Assembly (NCBI GenBank): GCA_003486645.1
Contig: DNGI01000143.1
Location: 1 to 8,444, forward strand
DNA: 8,444 bases
From: Cyanobacteria bacterium UBA11370
Lineage (GTDB): Bacteria > Cyanobacteriota > Cyanobacteriia > Cyanobacteriales > Coleofasciculaceae
Direction: 5' to 3'
Shown here in pieces: positions 1 through 5,536 of the stretch. A program made the translations under genes and the position numbers. Each line of letters opens with the position of its first letter. Position 1 is the first letter of the stretch. The notes under the pieces are model-generated. The model saw nothing but the letters and a program-made list of their open reading frames with translations. It was not told the origin of the DNA and ran no database searches.

Positions 1-119
1 GTGGGGAAGAAAATTAAGTGTACCTCACCTATTTGAGAAATGTTATATCAGTAATTTTACTGGCTCTGCCAATAGCTATTAGCCATTATCCATCCATTTG
101 GGATAATTAAAAGCTTAAG
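1..119. other. Left-edge intergenic stretch, no gene seen
   Basis: AT-rich sequence upstream of the first DUF4157 gene. I see no open reading frame of note, no RNA gene and no clear terminator. A weak sigma70-like pair can be drawn (TTGGGA at 98-103, TAATAC at 121-126, 17 bp apart). Its -35 half is not conserved upstream of the second DUF4157 gene, so I give it little weight. Confidence 0.4.
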
Positions 120-231
120 TTAATACTGTGAAGAGATATAAAGATTTCAGGAAAGAAATAAGGGATGAGTTAGAGTTGAGTCCTCAATTTTAGCACACAT
201 TCTAGTTTAGTAAAAACAAGCGAGGTAAGCG
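120..231 (+). promoter_or_regulatory. Duplicated leader of DUF4157 gene A, with ribosome binding site
   Basis: This leader of about 112 bp is highly similar to 5734-5846 in front of the second DUF4157 gene. Similarity stops abruptly at its 5' end. Conserved items are a TATAA(A/C) box (137-142 here, 5751-5756 in the other copy), which could be a -10 element, and GAGG at 222-225, which sits 6 nt before the ATG and serves as the Shine-Dalgarno site. The conservation implies that both genes are expressed from copies of one promoter/leader. The exact promoter is inferred. Confidence 0.45.
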
Positions 232-2601
232 ATGAGCGACTCTATGCGTATCCGTCGGCAGATTGGGAAAGATACCTCTAGTCACTCACCTACTCCAGCA
301 CGGAATCCGTTTAAAACTCGTGGCTTTGGGAATGGGATGCAAGCCAGATCTGCGGAGCTACCGACTACTAATTTATTACAAAAACGATCTGTTAGACCTC
401 CCACTCAGCAATCCTCTCAACCCCAGGAAACACCGGATCTGGACGTGCAACTGAAACAAGCGGAACAGTTTGGGTATGACGGGTTGGATGTGCCAACATT
501 TGCACCACAAGCAGCATCTTTACCGACTAATCCGAGTTTGATGGTGATGGCAAAGCTTGTCAATGATATTAAAGCCGCACCAATTGAGGAAACGAGTGAG
601 AATCAAACAGTGCAGCGTGAGGAAATGTCTCAGGAGGATGAGTCAGAATTGACCTCTTCCCCTCTTAATGAAAGCGAAGCGAGTAATATTGAGCCGTTGT
701 CTACTGGTAAAGAGGAGTTAGGGGAGTCTGAGTCTTCAGGGAATTCAGAAACACCCCACACCCTGCCGATACAAGCCAAACTGACGATAGGGGAAGCGAA
801 TGATCCTTATGAACAGGAGGCGGATAGAGTAGCAGCACAAGTGGTGCAGCGAATTCATGCGCCGGAGACTAAGACGGGGGGTGAAGGGCAAGTTCAGCGA
901 GTGGAGATGGGGGAAGATGAGGAGGTGAAGCGGAAGTCTGTTGGGGAGAGTATCCAGCGCGTGGAACTATCTCAACTTAATGCCAAATCGGATAGTGGAA
1001 ATTCTTCGGAAGCATCAGCGGAGTTGGAAGGGGCGATAGAAGGGGCAAGAGGGGGTGGACAACCCTTGGATGAGTCGGTGAAAGAACCGATGGAGAGAGA
1101 GTTTGGGGCAGATTTTAGTGGGGTGAGGGTGCATACGGATGCCAAGTCGGATGAGTTGAATCAGTCGATTCAGGCGAAAGCGTTTACCACGGGGCAGGAT
1201 GTGTTCTTTCGAGAAGGGGCGTATGAACCGGGGAGTCGGGGGGGACAGGAGTTGTTGGCGCATGAGTTGACTCATGTGGTACAGCAGAAGGGGGAGGTGG
1301 TGATGCGATCGCTTTTACAGCAGCAGATTTCGGATATCGGTACAGGAACAATTCAGCGATCTGGAGCCATTAGATTCGCTAACGTCGATACAAGCAAGCC
1401 AAAATATCAGCAAAAAGCCGACGATATAATAGATACACTGCGTAACACTCCTGTGATCCAACGTTTTTTAGCACAGAAGAACGTCTTGATCACCCTCAAG
1501 TTGAACCTGAGCGCGGGTGCGATCGTAAGGGTAGTGGGCGAACAGGTGCAAATCGAACTTTCTCCCTGGTTTTTTGAACAACAGAGTAGAGGAAGAATAA
1601 TTGGAATGCTAGCTCATGAGTTGGGTGTTCATCCGGTCGCTGGAGAAATGCTGACTGCCCAAGAAAGACAGCTAGAACAGCAGCAGACAACTCAACAAAC
1701 ACCATTACCAACAGGTTACAACACTGACGCCATATCGTATGACGGCAGCAACCAGGCCGATCACGTTTTCGCATCATTACAAGGAAGAGAACGATTTAAC
1801 GTATATCAAGAGACAGTGTATGATATGGTCTCCAGAATGCTAGCCAACCAGAACAATACACATATTACGAATGAACACATATCAGACGTGATTATGACGT
1901 ATTTGGCGGATATGGCTATGATATTGGCAACAAACGATCATCGTGGCAGGTTACTAAATAACCTAGACCGCGCAGCAATTTACTTTAACAATTTACGAAC
2001 GAATTGGTTGGCTTTCTTAAATACTAAACAAAATAATGGTGGACAGTTAATAGCACTGACGCCTGGACAAAAAACTGGCGGAGACGTGGCGAAAGAGGTG
2101 GGCGGAGTTGTAGGTAGTTTTATGCTCTCCATGTTCACCAATAGTATCAGTAATGCAAAGGAGAACCAGCAACAAAATCTAGGTGTTTGGAATCCCATAA
2201 CACAAAATCAAACTGAGATTTTGGGCGATTACATTCTTCAGTTGCAACAGCCCGCATTTAATTCACTCAGACCTAGTTTTTTTGAAACACTAGATGCTGC
2301 AAGAAATCAGGCCCAGGGAACCACAGCGCAATTGGCACAACAGAGACTTCAAGGAGTGTTAAGCCAACAAAATCTTCAAGCCGCCGACATTACGAAGATC
2401 CAGAATTATATAATAGCAATCACAAATGGCACATACGTTGGAGCTGTACCCGATAATTTAATTTATGTGCTAGAGCAACTTTTACCATACTCAATACGAG
2501 TTATAGCTCCCAACGGACAGATGGCACACTATGGAAATAAACAAGTCGTTACCTTGTTGTTAGTTCCAAAGCCAAATGAACACTATAGATACGCCAGTTA
2601 A
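232..2601 (+). CDS. DUF4157 (eCIS-associated zincin) protein A with a second metallopeptidase-like C-terminal domain
   Basis: The protein has 789 residues. Residues 1-125 are a polar, proline-rich, probably disordered tail starting MSDSMRIRRQIGK; 126-178 is an acidic linker; 179-209 carries a conserved motif with YEQEAD at 193-198. About 278-353 is the DUF4157 domain, ending in HELTHVVQQ, with the zinc-type HExxH motif at 344-348. DUF4157 proteins are often cargo of extracellular contractile injection systems or related toxin systems, so this is probably a delivered effector; that is inferred from the family. The C-terminal half (about 360-789) is unlike protein B. It has LAHELGVHP, with HELGVH at 462-467, after a predicted beta strand, and a downstream ADHVFA motif (509-514). 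This suggests a second zincin-like peptidase or toxin domain. There is no signal peptide or clear membrane segment. The ATG is supported by GAGG 6 nt upstream and by matching the start of the paralogue. The gene stands alone. The C-terminal half is less G-rich than the N-terminal half, in keeping with a chimeric origin. Confidence 0.85.
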   Translation: MSDSMRIRRQIGKDTSSHSPTPARNPFKTRGFGNGMQARSAELPTTNLLQKRSVRPPTQQSSQPQETPDLDVQLKQAEQFGYDGLDVPTFAPQAASLPTNPSLMVMAKLVNDIKAAPIEETSENQTVQREEMSQEDESELTSSPLNESEASNIEPLSTGKEELGESESSGNSETPHTLPIQAKLTIGEANDPYEQEADRVAAQVVQRIHAPETKTGGEGQVQRVEMGEDEEVKRKSVGESIQRVELSQLNAKSDSGNSSEASAELEGAIEGARGGGQPLDESVKEPMEREFGADFSGVRVHTDAKSDELNQSIQAKAFTTGQDVFFREGAYEPGSRGGQELLAHELTHVVQQKGEVVMRSLLQQQISDIGTGTIQRSGAIRFANVDTSKPKYQQKADDIIDTLRNTPVIQRFLAQKNVLITLKLNLSAGAIVRVVGEQVQIELSPWFFEQQSRGRIIGMLAHELGVHPVAGEMLTAQERQLEQQQTTQQTPLPTGYNTDAISYDGSNQADHVFASLQGRERFNVYQETVYDMVSRMLANQNNTHITNEHISDVIMTYLADMAMILATNDHRGRLLNNLDRAAIYFNNLRTNWLAFLNTKQNNGGQLIALTPGQKTGGDVAKEVGGVVGSFMLSMFTNSISNAKENQQQNLGVWNPITQNQTEILGDYILQLQQPAFNSLRPSFFETLDAARNQAQGTTAQLAQQRLQGVLSQQNLQAADITKIQNYIIAITNGTYVGAVPDNLIYVLEQLLPYSIRVIAPNGQMAHYGNKQVVTLLLVPKPNEHYRYAS

Positions 2602-2633
2602 AATATTTTCCAAGCGACAGACATGAGGTACAG

Positions 2634-2673
2634 TGCGATCGCAAATCTTTTAGTGTGATCGCAAATCTTTTAG
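2634..2673. repeat. Two tandem 20-bp repeats containing HIP1
   Basis: Units 2634-2653 and 2654-2673 differ at one base (C2636 versus T2656), so the HIP1 octamer is intact in the first unit and degenerate in the second. The pair lies 32 bp beyond the stop codon of protein A and runs directly into the hairpin repeat that follows. It is probably non-coding. Confidence 0.8.
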
Positions 2674-2700
2674 GGTGCGTTACACTTCGTTAACGCACCC
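2673..2700. repeat. Perfect 10-bp inverted repeat (hairpin)
   Basis: GGGTGCGTTA at 2673-2682 is exactly complementary to TAACGCACCC at 2691-2700, with an 8-nt loop. No T-run follows on either side, so it is not a canonical intrinsic terminator, though it could still stabilise or end the transcript of protein A. The GGTGCGTTA/TAACGCACC arms resemble a dispersed palindromic repeat common in cyanobacterial intergenic DNA; that is from memory, not from a search. Confidence 0.75.
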
Positions 2701-2714
2701 ACATAACTGAAAAC

Positions 2715-2778
2715 GGTGCGTTACGGCGCGAAAATCCCAAATTTTTTGACATTAACCAAAGCCTGCGCCTAACGCACC
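2715..2778. repeat. Second, longer imperfect hairpin using the same arm
   Basis: GGTGCGTTA (2715-2723) pairs with TAACGCACC (2770-2778). After one bulged base (C2724), GGCGC (2725-2729) pairs with GCGCC (2765-2769). The loop is AT-rich. The arms match those of the neighbouring hairpin at 2673-2700, so the two look like tandem copies of one palindromic repeat family. No gene is visible between 2602 and 3027. Confidence 0.65.
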
Positions 2779-2827
2779 CTACGGGATAAATTTATTTTCG
2801 CGATACCGCCAAGGTAGAACCCCAAGA

Positions 2828-3025
2828 GTGCGATCACTGGAAAGAATTGGGATGAAGGGAGAAGCTGCGATCGCGCGATTGGTTAGAATGAAGTGCGATC
2901 GCGTTTGGGTTGGGATGAAGGGAGAAACGGCGATCGCTTGCATCAGTTGGGATGAAGGGAGAGAATGCGATCGCGCGATTGGTTAGAACGAAGTGCGATC
3001 GCTTTTGATTGGGTAGTACGATCAC
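2828..3025. repeat. HIP1-containing imperfect tandem array 1
   Basis: Intact GCGATCGC octamers start at 2867, 2895, 2930, 2967 and 2995 (spacings 28, 35, 37, 28). Degenerate copies close both ends (GCGATCAC at 2830, ACGATCAC at 3018). Long units contain TTGGGATGAAGGGAGA-like sequence and short units contain GATTGGTTAGAA-like sequence. A 36-bp block at 2867-2902 recurs at 2967-3002 with one mismatch. The array stops 2 bp before the DUF5615 stop codon. Confidence 0.85.
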
Positions 3026-3027
3026 CT

Positions 3028-3363
3028 CTACAGAAACTCGACACGTCCAACCATTTCCTCTGGCGTACAAACTTCATAAATTAGAACCAGACTTTCAATG
3101 ATTTGTCCAATCGAACGACTTCCTTGTTGACAATACGCAATACCTGGATGATCATTAGTCAAACTAGCCATTCTCAGAAAATCATCATCCTGAGTAAAAA
3201 GCACTCGTTTCTCTTGACAAATAAACGCTAGCTGTGATTCATCACTCTGAGTACGCAACCCAGCTTCAACGGTTGTTGTCACATCAATACCCCGACGGCG
3301 CAATTCACGAGCAATAACGGATTTCACCTGCTCATCTAAGTGAAACCGAATCCGATTACTCAC
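3028..3363 (-). CDS. DUF5615 PIN-like toxin of a VapBC-type TA pair
   Basis: The 111-residue protein matches the DUF5615 pattern, a compact PIN-like family generally taken to be the ribonuclease toxin partner of DUF433 antitoxins. Visible family features are an N-terminal strand ending in LDE (D10, E11), SDESQL around residues 40-45 (D41), and TQDDDF at 57-62. The acidic residues would make up the metal-binding site. The start is GTG at 3363-3361, overlapping the end of the DUF433 gene by 8 nt, so translation is probably coupled. The length is normal for the family and I see no damage. RNA cleavage is inferred from the family, not shown by the sequence. Confidence 0.85.
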   Translation of the reverse strand: MSNRIRFHLDEQVKSVIARELRRRGIDVTTTVEAGLRTQSDESQLAFICQEKRVLFTQDDDFLRMASLTNDHPGIAYCQQGSRSIGQIIESLVLIYEVCTPEEMVGRVEFL

Positions 3364-3676
3364 CCCGAATTTCTCTCAACTTTTCCTGAAGAGGGGAGGG
3401 GGTACTATTACGCCTTATTTGTTCAACATAAGCCTCACTTTCAGCCGTATGACGATCAATGTCTTGGCGATGATCGTAATAATAAGCCATTGCTGCATAA
3501 ACCGATGCCAAAGATAAATCATACTCCTGAACAATATTCTCCAGGGATTCTCCCATCTCCAGATACAGTTTGGCAATCGTCGCCACTGGCATTCTTGTAC
3601 CCGCAATGCGGGGTTTGCCGAAACAATAGCCAGGATCAATGGCGATATATTCCGTACTTATGGGTTGAAGCCGCAT
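3356..3676 (-). CDS. DUF433 antitoxin (VapB-like) partner of DUF5615
   Basis: The 106-residue protein has the classic DUF433 layout: IAIDPGYCFGKPRIAGTRMP at about 11-30, then a helix-turn-helix segment with MGESLENIVQEYDLS and the helix up to about residue 70. Members are usually antitoxins encoded directly ahead of a DUF5615 or PIN toxin, as here. The protein is expected to bind the toxin and its own promoter. The start is ATG at 3676-3674. There is no strong Shine-Dalgarno sequence, which is common in cyanobacteria. The C-terminal tail (about 75-106, charged) is the probable toxin-binding part, by analogy. The gene overlaps the toxin by 8 nt and is preceded by a 45-bp element shared with the MazF locus. 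Confidence 0.88.
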   Translation of the reverse strand: MRLQPISTEYIAIDPGYCFGKPRIAGTRMPVATIAKLYLEMGESLENIVQEYDLSLASVYAAMAYYYDHRQDIDRHTAESEAYVEQIRRNSTPSPLQEKLREIRGE

Positions 3677-3694
3677 TTTTCTATCTGGGGTAAC

Positions 3695-3739
3695 GAGAAT
3701 ATTGTATTGATCGTATCATCAATCTGAGTGCGATCGCTC
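3695..3739 (-). promoter_or_regulatory. 45-bp element upstream of the DUF433/DUF5615 operon
   Basis: This segment matches 5420-5464, upstream of the RHH/MazF operon, at 37 of 45 positions without gaps. Both copies lie about 16-20 bp from the antitoxin start codon and run into the HIP1 array. Read on the minus strand it includes GATACGATCAATACAAT, where TACAAT could be a -10 box. It could be a common promoter/operator or simply the conserved end of the array. Function is inferred. Confidence 0.4.
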
Positions 3740-3982
3740 GATTGGGTTGGATTGAAGGGAGAAACGGCGATCGCTCGATTGGGTTGGATTGAAGGGAGAG
3801 ATTGCGATCGCCTTTCGATTGGGATGAAGGGAGAGAATGCGATCGCGCTAGGGTGAGAATGAAATGCGATCGCAAGGGAAGAGTTGGATTGAAGAGGCAG
3901 AGTGCGATCGCTCGTTTGGGTTGGGTTGAACGGAGAAAGTGCGATCGCGTTTGGGTGAGGTTGAAACGAGAGATGCGATGCT
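3728..3982. repeat. HIP1-containing imperfect tandem array 2
   Basis: Intact GCGATCGC octamers start at 3730, 3767, 3804, 3839, 3866, 3904 and 3941, with a decayed copy (GCGATGCT) at 3975. Spacings are 37, 37, 35, 27, 38, 37 and 34. The spacers are variants of one sequence, such as TTGGGTTGGATTGAAGGGAG, so the array is a tandem repeat and not a set of unrelated spacers. Short reading frames through it only translate the repeat. The array ends 3 bp before the stop codon of the RelE remnant and begins 51 bp upstream of the DUF433 start. Confidence 0.88.
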
Positions 3983-3985
3983 ATT

Positions 3986-4297
3986 TCATCCATCTAATGG
4001 TTTCTGTGCGACACGCGCTTTCCAGTATCCTGGTTCTCGGCTACAGTGCATCACCGCTACAATCAAAATATAATCATCCTCGATAGTATATAAAATTCCA
4101 TAAGGAAATTTGCGCGTCAGACATCAATGAATATCTTCGTCAACAACAGCCCAACGATTCGGTGACTCAACAATCCGAAAAATGGCATCCTCAACCGCAT
4201 TAATAAAAGCCTGTGCTAATTCAACCCGACGCTGTGCATAAAACTCAACCGCTTCACCATATTCAGTCAAAGCGGCTGGATGAAAGACATATTTCAT
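3986..4297 (-). pseudogene. RelE/ParE-type toxin interrupted by an in-frame TGA
   Basis: Reading from ATG 4297-4295 gives 103 codons with RelE/ParE-superfamily character throughout: MKYVFHPAALTEYGEAVEFY at the start, ESPNRWAVVDEDI in the middle, then KFPYGILYTIEDDYILIVAV and CSREPGYWKAR at the end. Codon 58 (4126-4124) is TGA. Relatives usually have Arg-Arg at codons 57-58 (an IRRCL-type context), whereas here it reads I-H-stop-C-L. Two transitions in CGTCGA-like codons would explain this. The frame stays open on both sides, so it is a point nonsense mutation, not a frameshift. Only a 57-residue N-terminal fragment would be made, lacking the C-terminal strands and the conserved Arg/Tyr region. 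The ATG overlaps the antitoxin stop by 4 nt (ATGA), a typical TA arrangement. A sequencing error is possible. Confidence 0.85.
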
Positions 4298-4524
4298 GAC
4301 TCCAGAAGCTGTCTCACTTGAGCTAACGCTTCTTCTCCAGGAATTGTTTGAACTAAACCGCTGCGGATTTCATCTCTGCGCTTTTTCGCTTCCGTTACCC
4401 AAAGAGTTTGTAGTCTGTCATCTATATCAAACTCAAGACTTTCAACCAGCTTTTCTGCCAACCATGCTCTCAATGCACTAGGCAATGATAAAGCTTCTTT
4501 CATTACCTTCTCGACAGAAGCCAT
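4294..4524 (-). CDS. RelB/ParD-like addiction module antitoxin
   Basis: The 76-residue protein fits the short 'addiction module component' antitoxin family (TIGR02574-like). It has an N-terminal helix with ALSLPSALRAWLAEKLVESL at about 11-30, then WVTEAKKRRDEIRSG at about 42-56, and a C-terminal GEEALAQVRQLL helix. Such proteins neutralise RelE/ParE toxins encoded immediately downstream, which is the arrangement here: its TGA overlaps the toxin ATG by 4 nt. The start is ATG 4524-4522; Met8 is a possible alternative. The antitoxin frame is intact although the toxin is broken, so it may now only autoregulate or counteract related toxins elsewhere; that is inference. Confidence 0.82.
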   Translation of the reverse strand: MASVEKVMKEALSLPSALRAWLAEKLVESLEFDIDDRLQTLWVTEAKKRRDEIRSGLVQTIPGEEALAQVRQLLES

Positions 4525-4639
4525 AATTTCGTAAAGGATAGGGATTATTAAAACTTTAGCACGAAAGCCGTTGCCCTAGAAGACAACCTAACTGTGATCA
4601 GATTGCCAGCATCCTTTCCCTACTCAGCCCATCATGGAG

Positions 4640-4806
4640 GCGAGAGAAGGCGATGCGATCTGCGCTTCCCTATCGCGTTTGGGTTAAAGGGAGAAAGTGG
4701 TTGCTCTTTGAGTTGGGGACAAAGGAGAGAAAGTGCGATCGCGCGATTGGTTAGAATGAAGTGCGATCGCTCTTTGAATTAAGTTGAGGAGAGGATGTGC
4801 GATCAC
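4640..4806. repeat. HIP1-containing array 3, partly decayed
   Basis: Two intact GCGATCGC octamers start at 4735 and 4763 (spacing 28), and a degenerate GCGATCAC ends the array at 4799-4806. To the left, decayed units can be recognised by AAGGGAGAAAGTGG and ACAAAGGAGAGAAAGT stretches and damaged octamers around 4655 and 4671. Positions 4735-4770 are identical to the 36-bp block at 2867-2902 in array 1. Between 4525 and 4640 I see no gene and no clear promoter. Confidence 0.75.
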
Positions 4807-4823
4807 TTATCTTGTAAGCTACG

Positions 4824-5165
4824 TTAGACTTCAGGAGGCTTCAACATTCGCCAAATTTCCCCATCAATCTGCACCAAATACTCAGGTTCCAACTCACCAA
4901 TTTTACGACTAATTCGCTTGCGGTCAATCGCCCGCATCTGAAACACCATTGCCACTGAAAGCAACGTCAAGCCATTCAGCGCCGATGGCTCAATCCTTAC
5001 AGTAAATGGAAATCGTAATGCTCCCAAGGAAGACGTAACTGGGACAATCATCAACATCGGTGAAACCGCAACATCTGTTTGTACTGCGATCGCTGGACGA
5101 TTACCCTTTTCCTCTCGTTTATCCGAATCTGGCAAAGCTACCAAGAGAACATCTCCTCTCGCCAT
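4824..5165 (-). CDS. MazF/PemK-family endoribonuclease toxin
   Basis: The 113-residue protein has the MazF/PemK fold signature: MARGDVLLVALPDSD at the start, GNRPAIAVQTD at about 21-31, VPVTSSLG in the middle, and MVFQMRAIDRKRI towards the end. The family cleaves mRNA at short sequence motifs; R23 and the Thr-Ser of VPVTSS fall in the usual active-site regions. I prefer ATG 5165-5163 over the upstream in-frame TTG at 5177. MARGDV matches the usual family start, GGAG lies 6 nt before the ATG, and only one base then separates it from the antitoxin stop. The length is typical and the frame intact. It is co-transcribed with the RHH antitoxin just upstream. Confidence 0.87.
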   Translation of the reverse strand: MARGDVLLVALPDSDKREEKGNRPAIAVQTDVAVSPMLMIVPVTSSLGALRFPFTVRIEPSALNGLTLLSVAMVFQMRAIDRKRISRKIGELEPEYLVQIDGEIWRMLKPPEV

Positions 5166-5166
5166 C

Positions 5167-5403
5167 TCATTCTCCAAAAGATGCCAGCATCGCTTCCATA
5201 CTCATCCAATCCTCGTCACTTGCCGCTTCCCATGCCGCCAATTCTTCTTCCAGTTCATGGGGTATCTGCATCAGCAAAGGAGTCAGCAGCGCCACAATCT
5301 CCCGACTCACCGAATGTCCATGTGTCTCTGCTCGTTGTGCAATCACCTGATACAACTCCATCGGCAATGTCACTTGAGCATTAATGTCTCTTGAGCCATC
5401 CAT
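5167..5403 (-). CDS. Ribbon-helix-helix antitoxin partnering MazF
   Basis: The 78-residue protein looks like a ribbon-helix-helix DNA-binding antitoxin: strand INAQVTLP (7-14), helix MELYQVIAQRAETHG (15-29), turn HSVS, then helix REIVALLTPLL. An acidic C-terminal tail follows (ELEEELAAWEAASDEDW), probably the toxin-binding part. The frame is open back to 5544, but that extension only translates HIP1 repeats (IAFSPFNPTQ-type segments), so I place the start at ATG 5403-5401, 51 bp from the array. It is expected to bind MazF and repress its own operon. Its TGA is one base from the toxin ATG. Confidence 0.82.
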   Translation of the reverse strand: MDGSRDINAQVTLPMELYQVIAQRAETHGHSVSREIVALLTPLLMQIPHELEEELAAWEAASDEDWMSMEAMLASFGE

Positions 5404-5419
5404 AGAACTGGCAGATGGA

Positions 5420-5464
5420 TAGAATACCCTATTAATCGTATCGTAAATCTGAGTGTGATCGCTC
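5420..5464 (-). promoter_or_regulatory. 45-bp element upstream of the RHH/MazF operon
   Basis: This is the counterpart of 3695-3739 (37 of 45 positions identical, ungapped), placed 17 bp upstream of the antitoxin start codon. The minus strand has TACGATACGATTAAT followed by a weak -10-like TAGGGT. As the two antitoxins are unrelated (RHH versus DUF433), a shared operator for both is not obvious. A shared promoter or shared cassette boundary is more likely. Confidence 0.4.
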
Positions 5465-5536
5465 TCAAGAGTTGGCATGAAGGGAGAAATTGCGATCGCT
5501 GTTTGGGTGGGATTGAAGGGAGAGAATGCGATCGCT
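5453..5536. repeat. HIP1-containing array 4 (short)
   Basis: Intact octamers start at 5492 and 5528 (36 bp apart), with a degenerate GTGATCGC at 5455 (37 bp to the next). Spacers carry GGCATGAAGGGAGAAAT and GGGATTGAAGGGAGAGAAT, the same family as in arrays 1-3. It lies 5' of the MazF locus on that operon's strand and is the rightmost array of the TA cluster. Confidence 0.85.

Noticed and set aside
1015..1275. Antisense frames opposite the DUF4157 domains (also 1496-1777, 1980-2198, 5988-6221, 6663-6863 and 7089-7271)
   Set aside because: They are shadows of strongly supported genes, rich in Arg/Leu/Pro from reverse reading, with no recognisable domain.
2673..2700. Canonical intrinsic terminator for gene A
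   Set aside because: The hairpin is perfect but no T-run follows on either strand, so I list it as a repeat only.
2828..3982. Regularly spaced octamers resembling a CRISPR array
   Set aside because: The 'repeat' is only the 8-bp HIP1 palindrome, and the intervals are variants of one sequence, not unique spacers. Spacing also varies (27-38 bp) and no cas gene is present.
3658..3993. Open frames running through the repeat arrays (also 2834-3070 on the minus strand, 3802-4086 and 4594-4782 on the plus strand)
   Set aside because: Their products are only translated repeat (AIAFSPFNPTQ-like or its plus-strand equivalent), with no ribosome binding site and no protein-like composition.
4124..4126. 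TGA in RelE as a recoded selenocysteine codon
   Set aside because: The position normally holds arginine in this family, and I see no reason for a Sec insertion structure just downstream. A nonsense mutation is simpler.
5175..5177. TTG at 5177 as the start of MazF
   Set aside because: ATG 5165 gives the canonical MARGDV start and has GGAG 6 nt upstream. The TTG itself lies at the edge of that GGAG.
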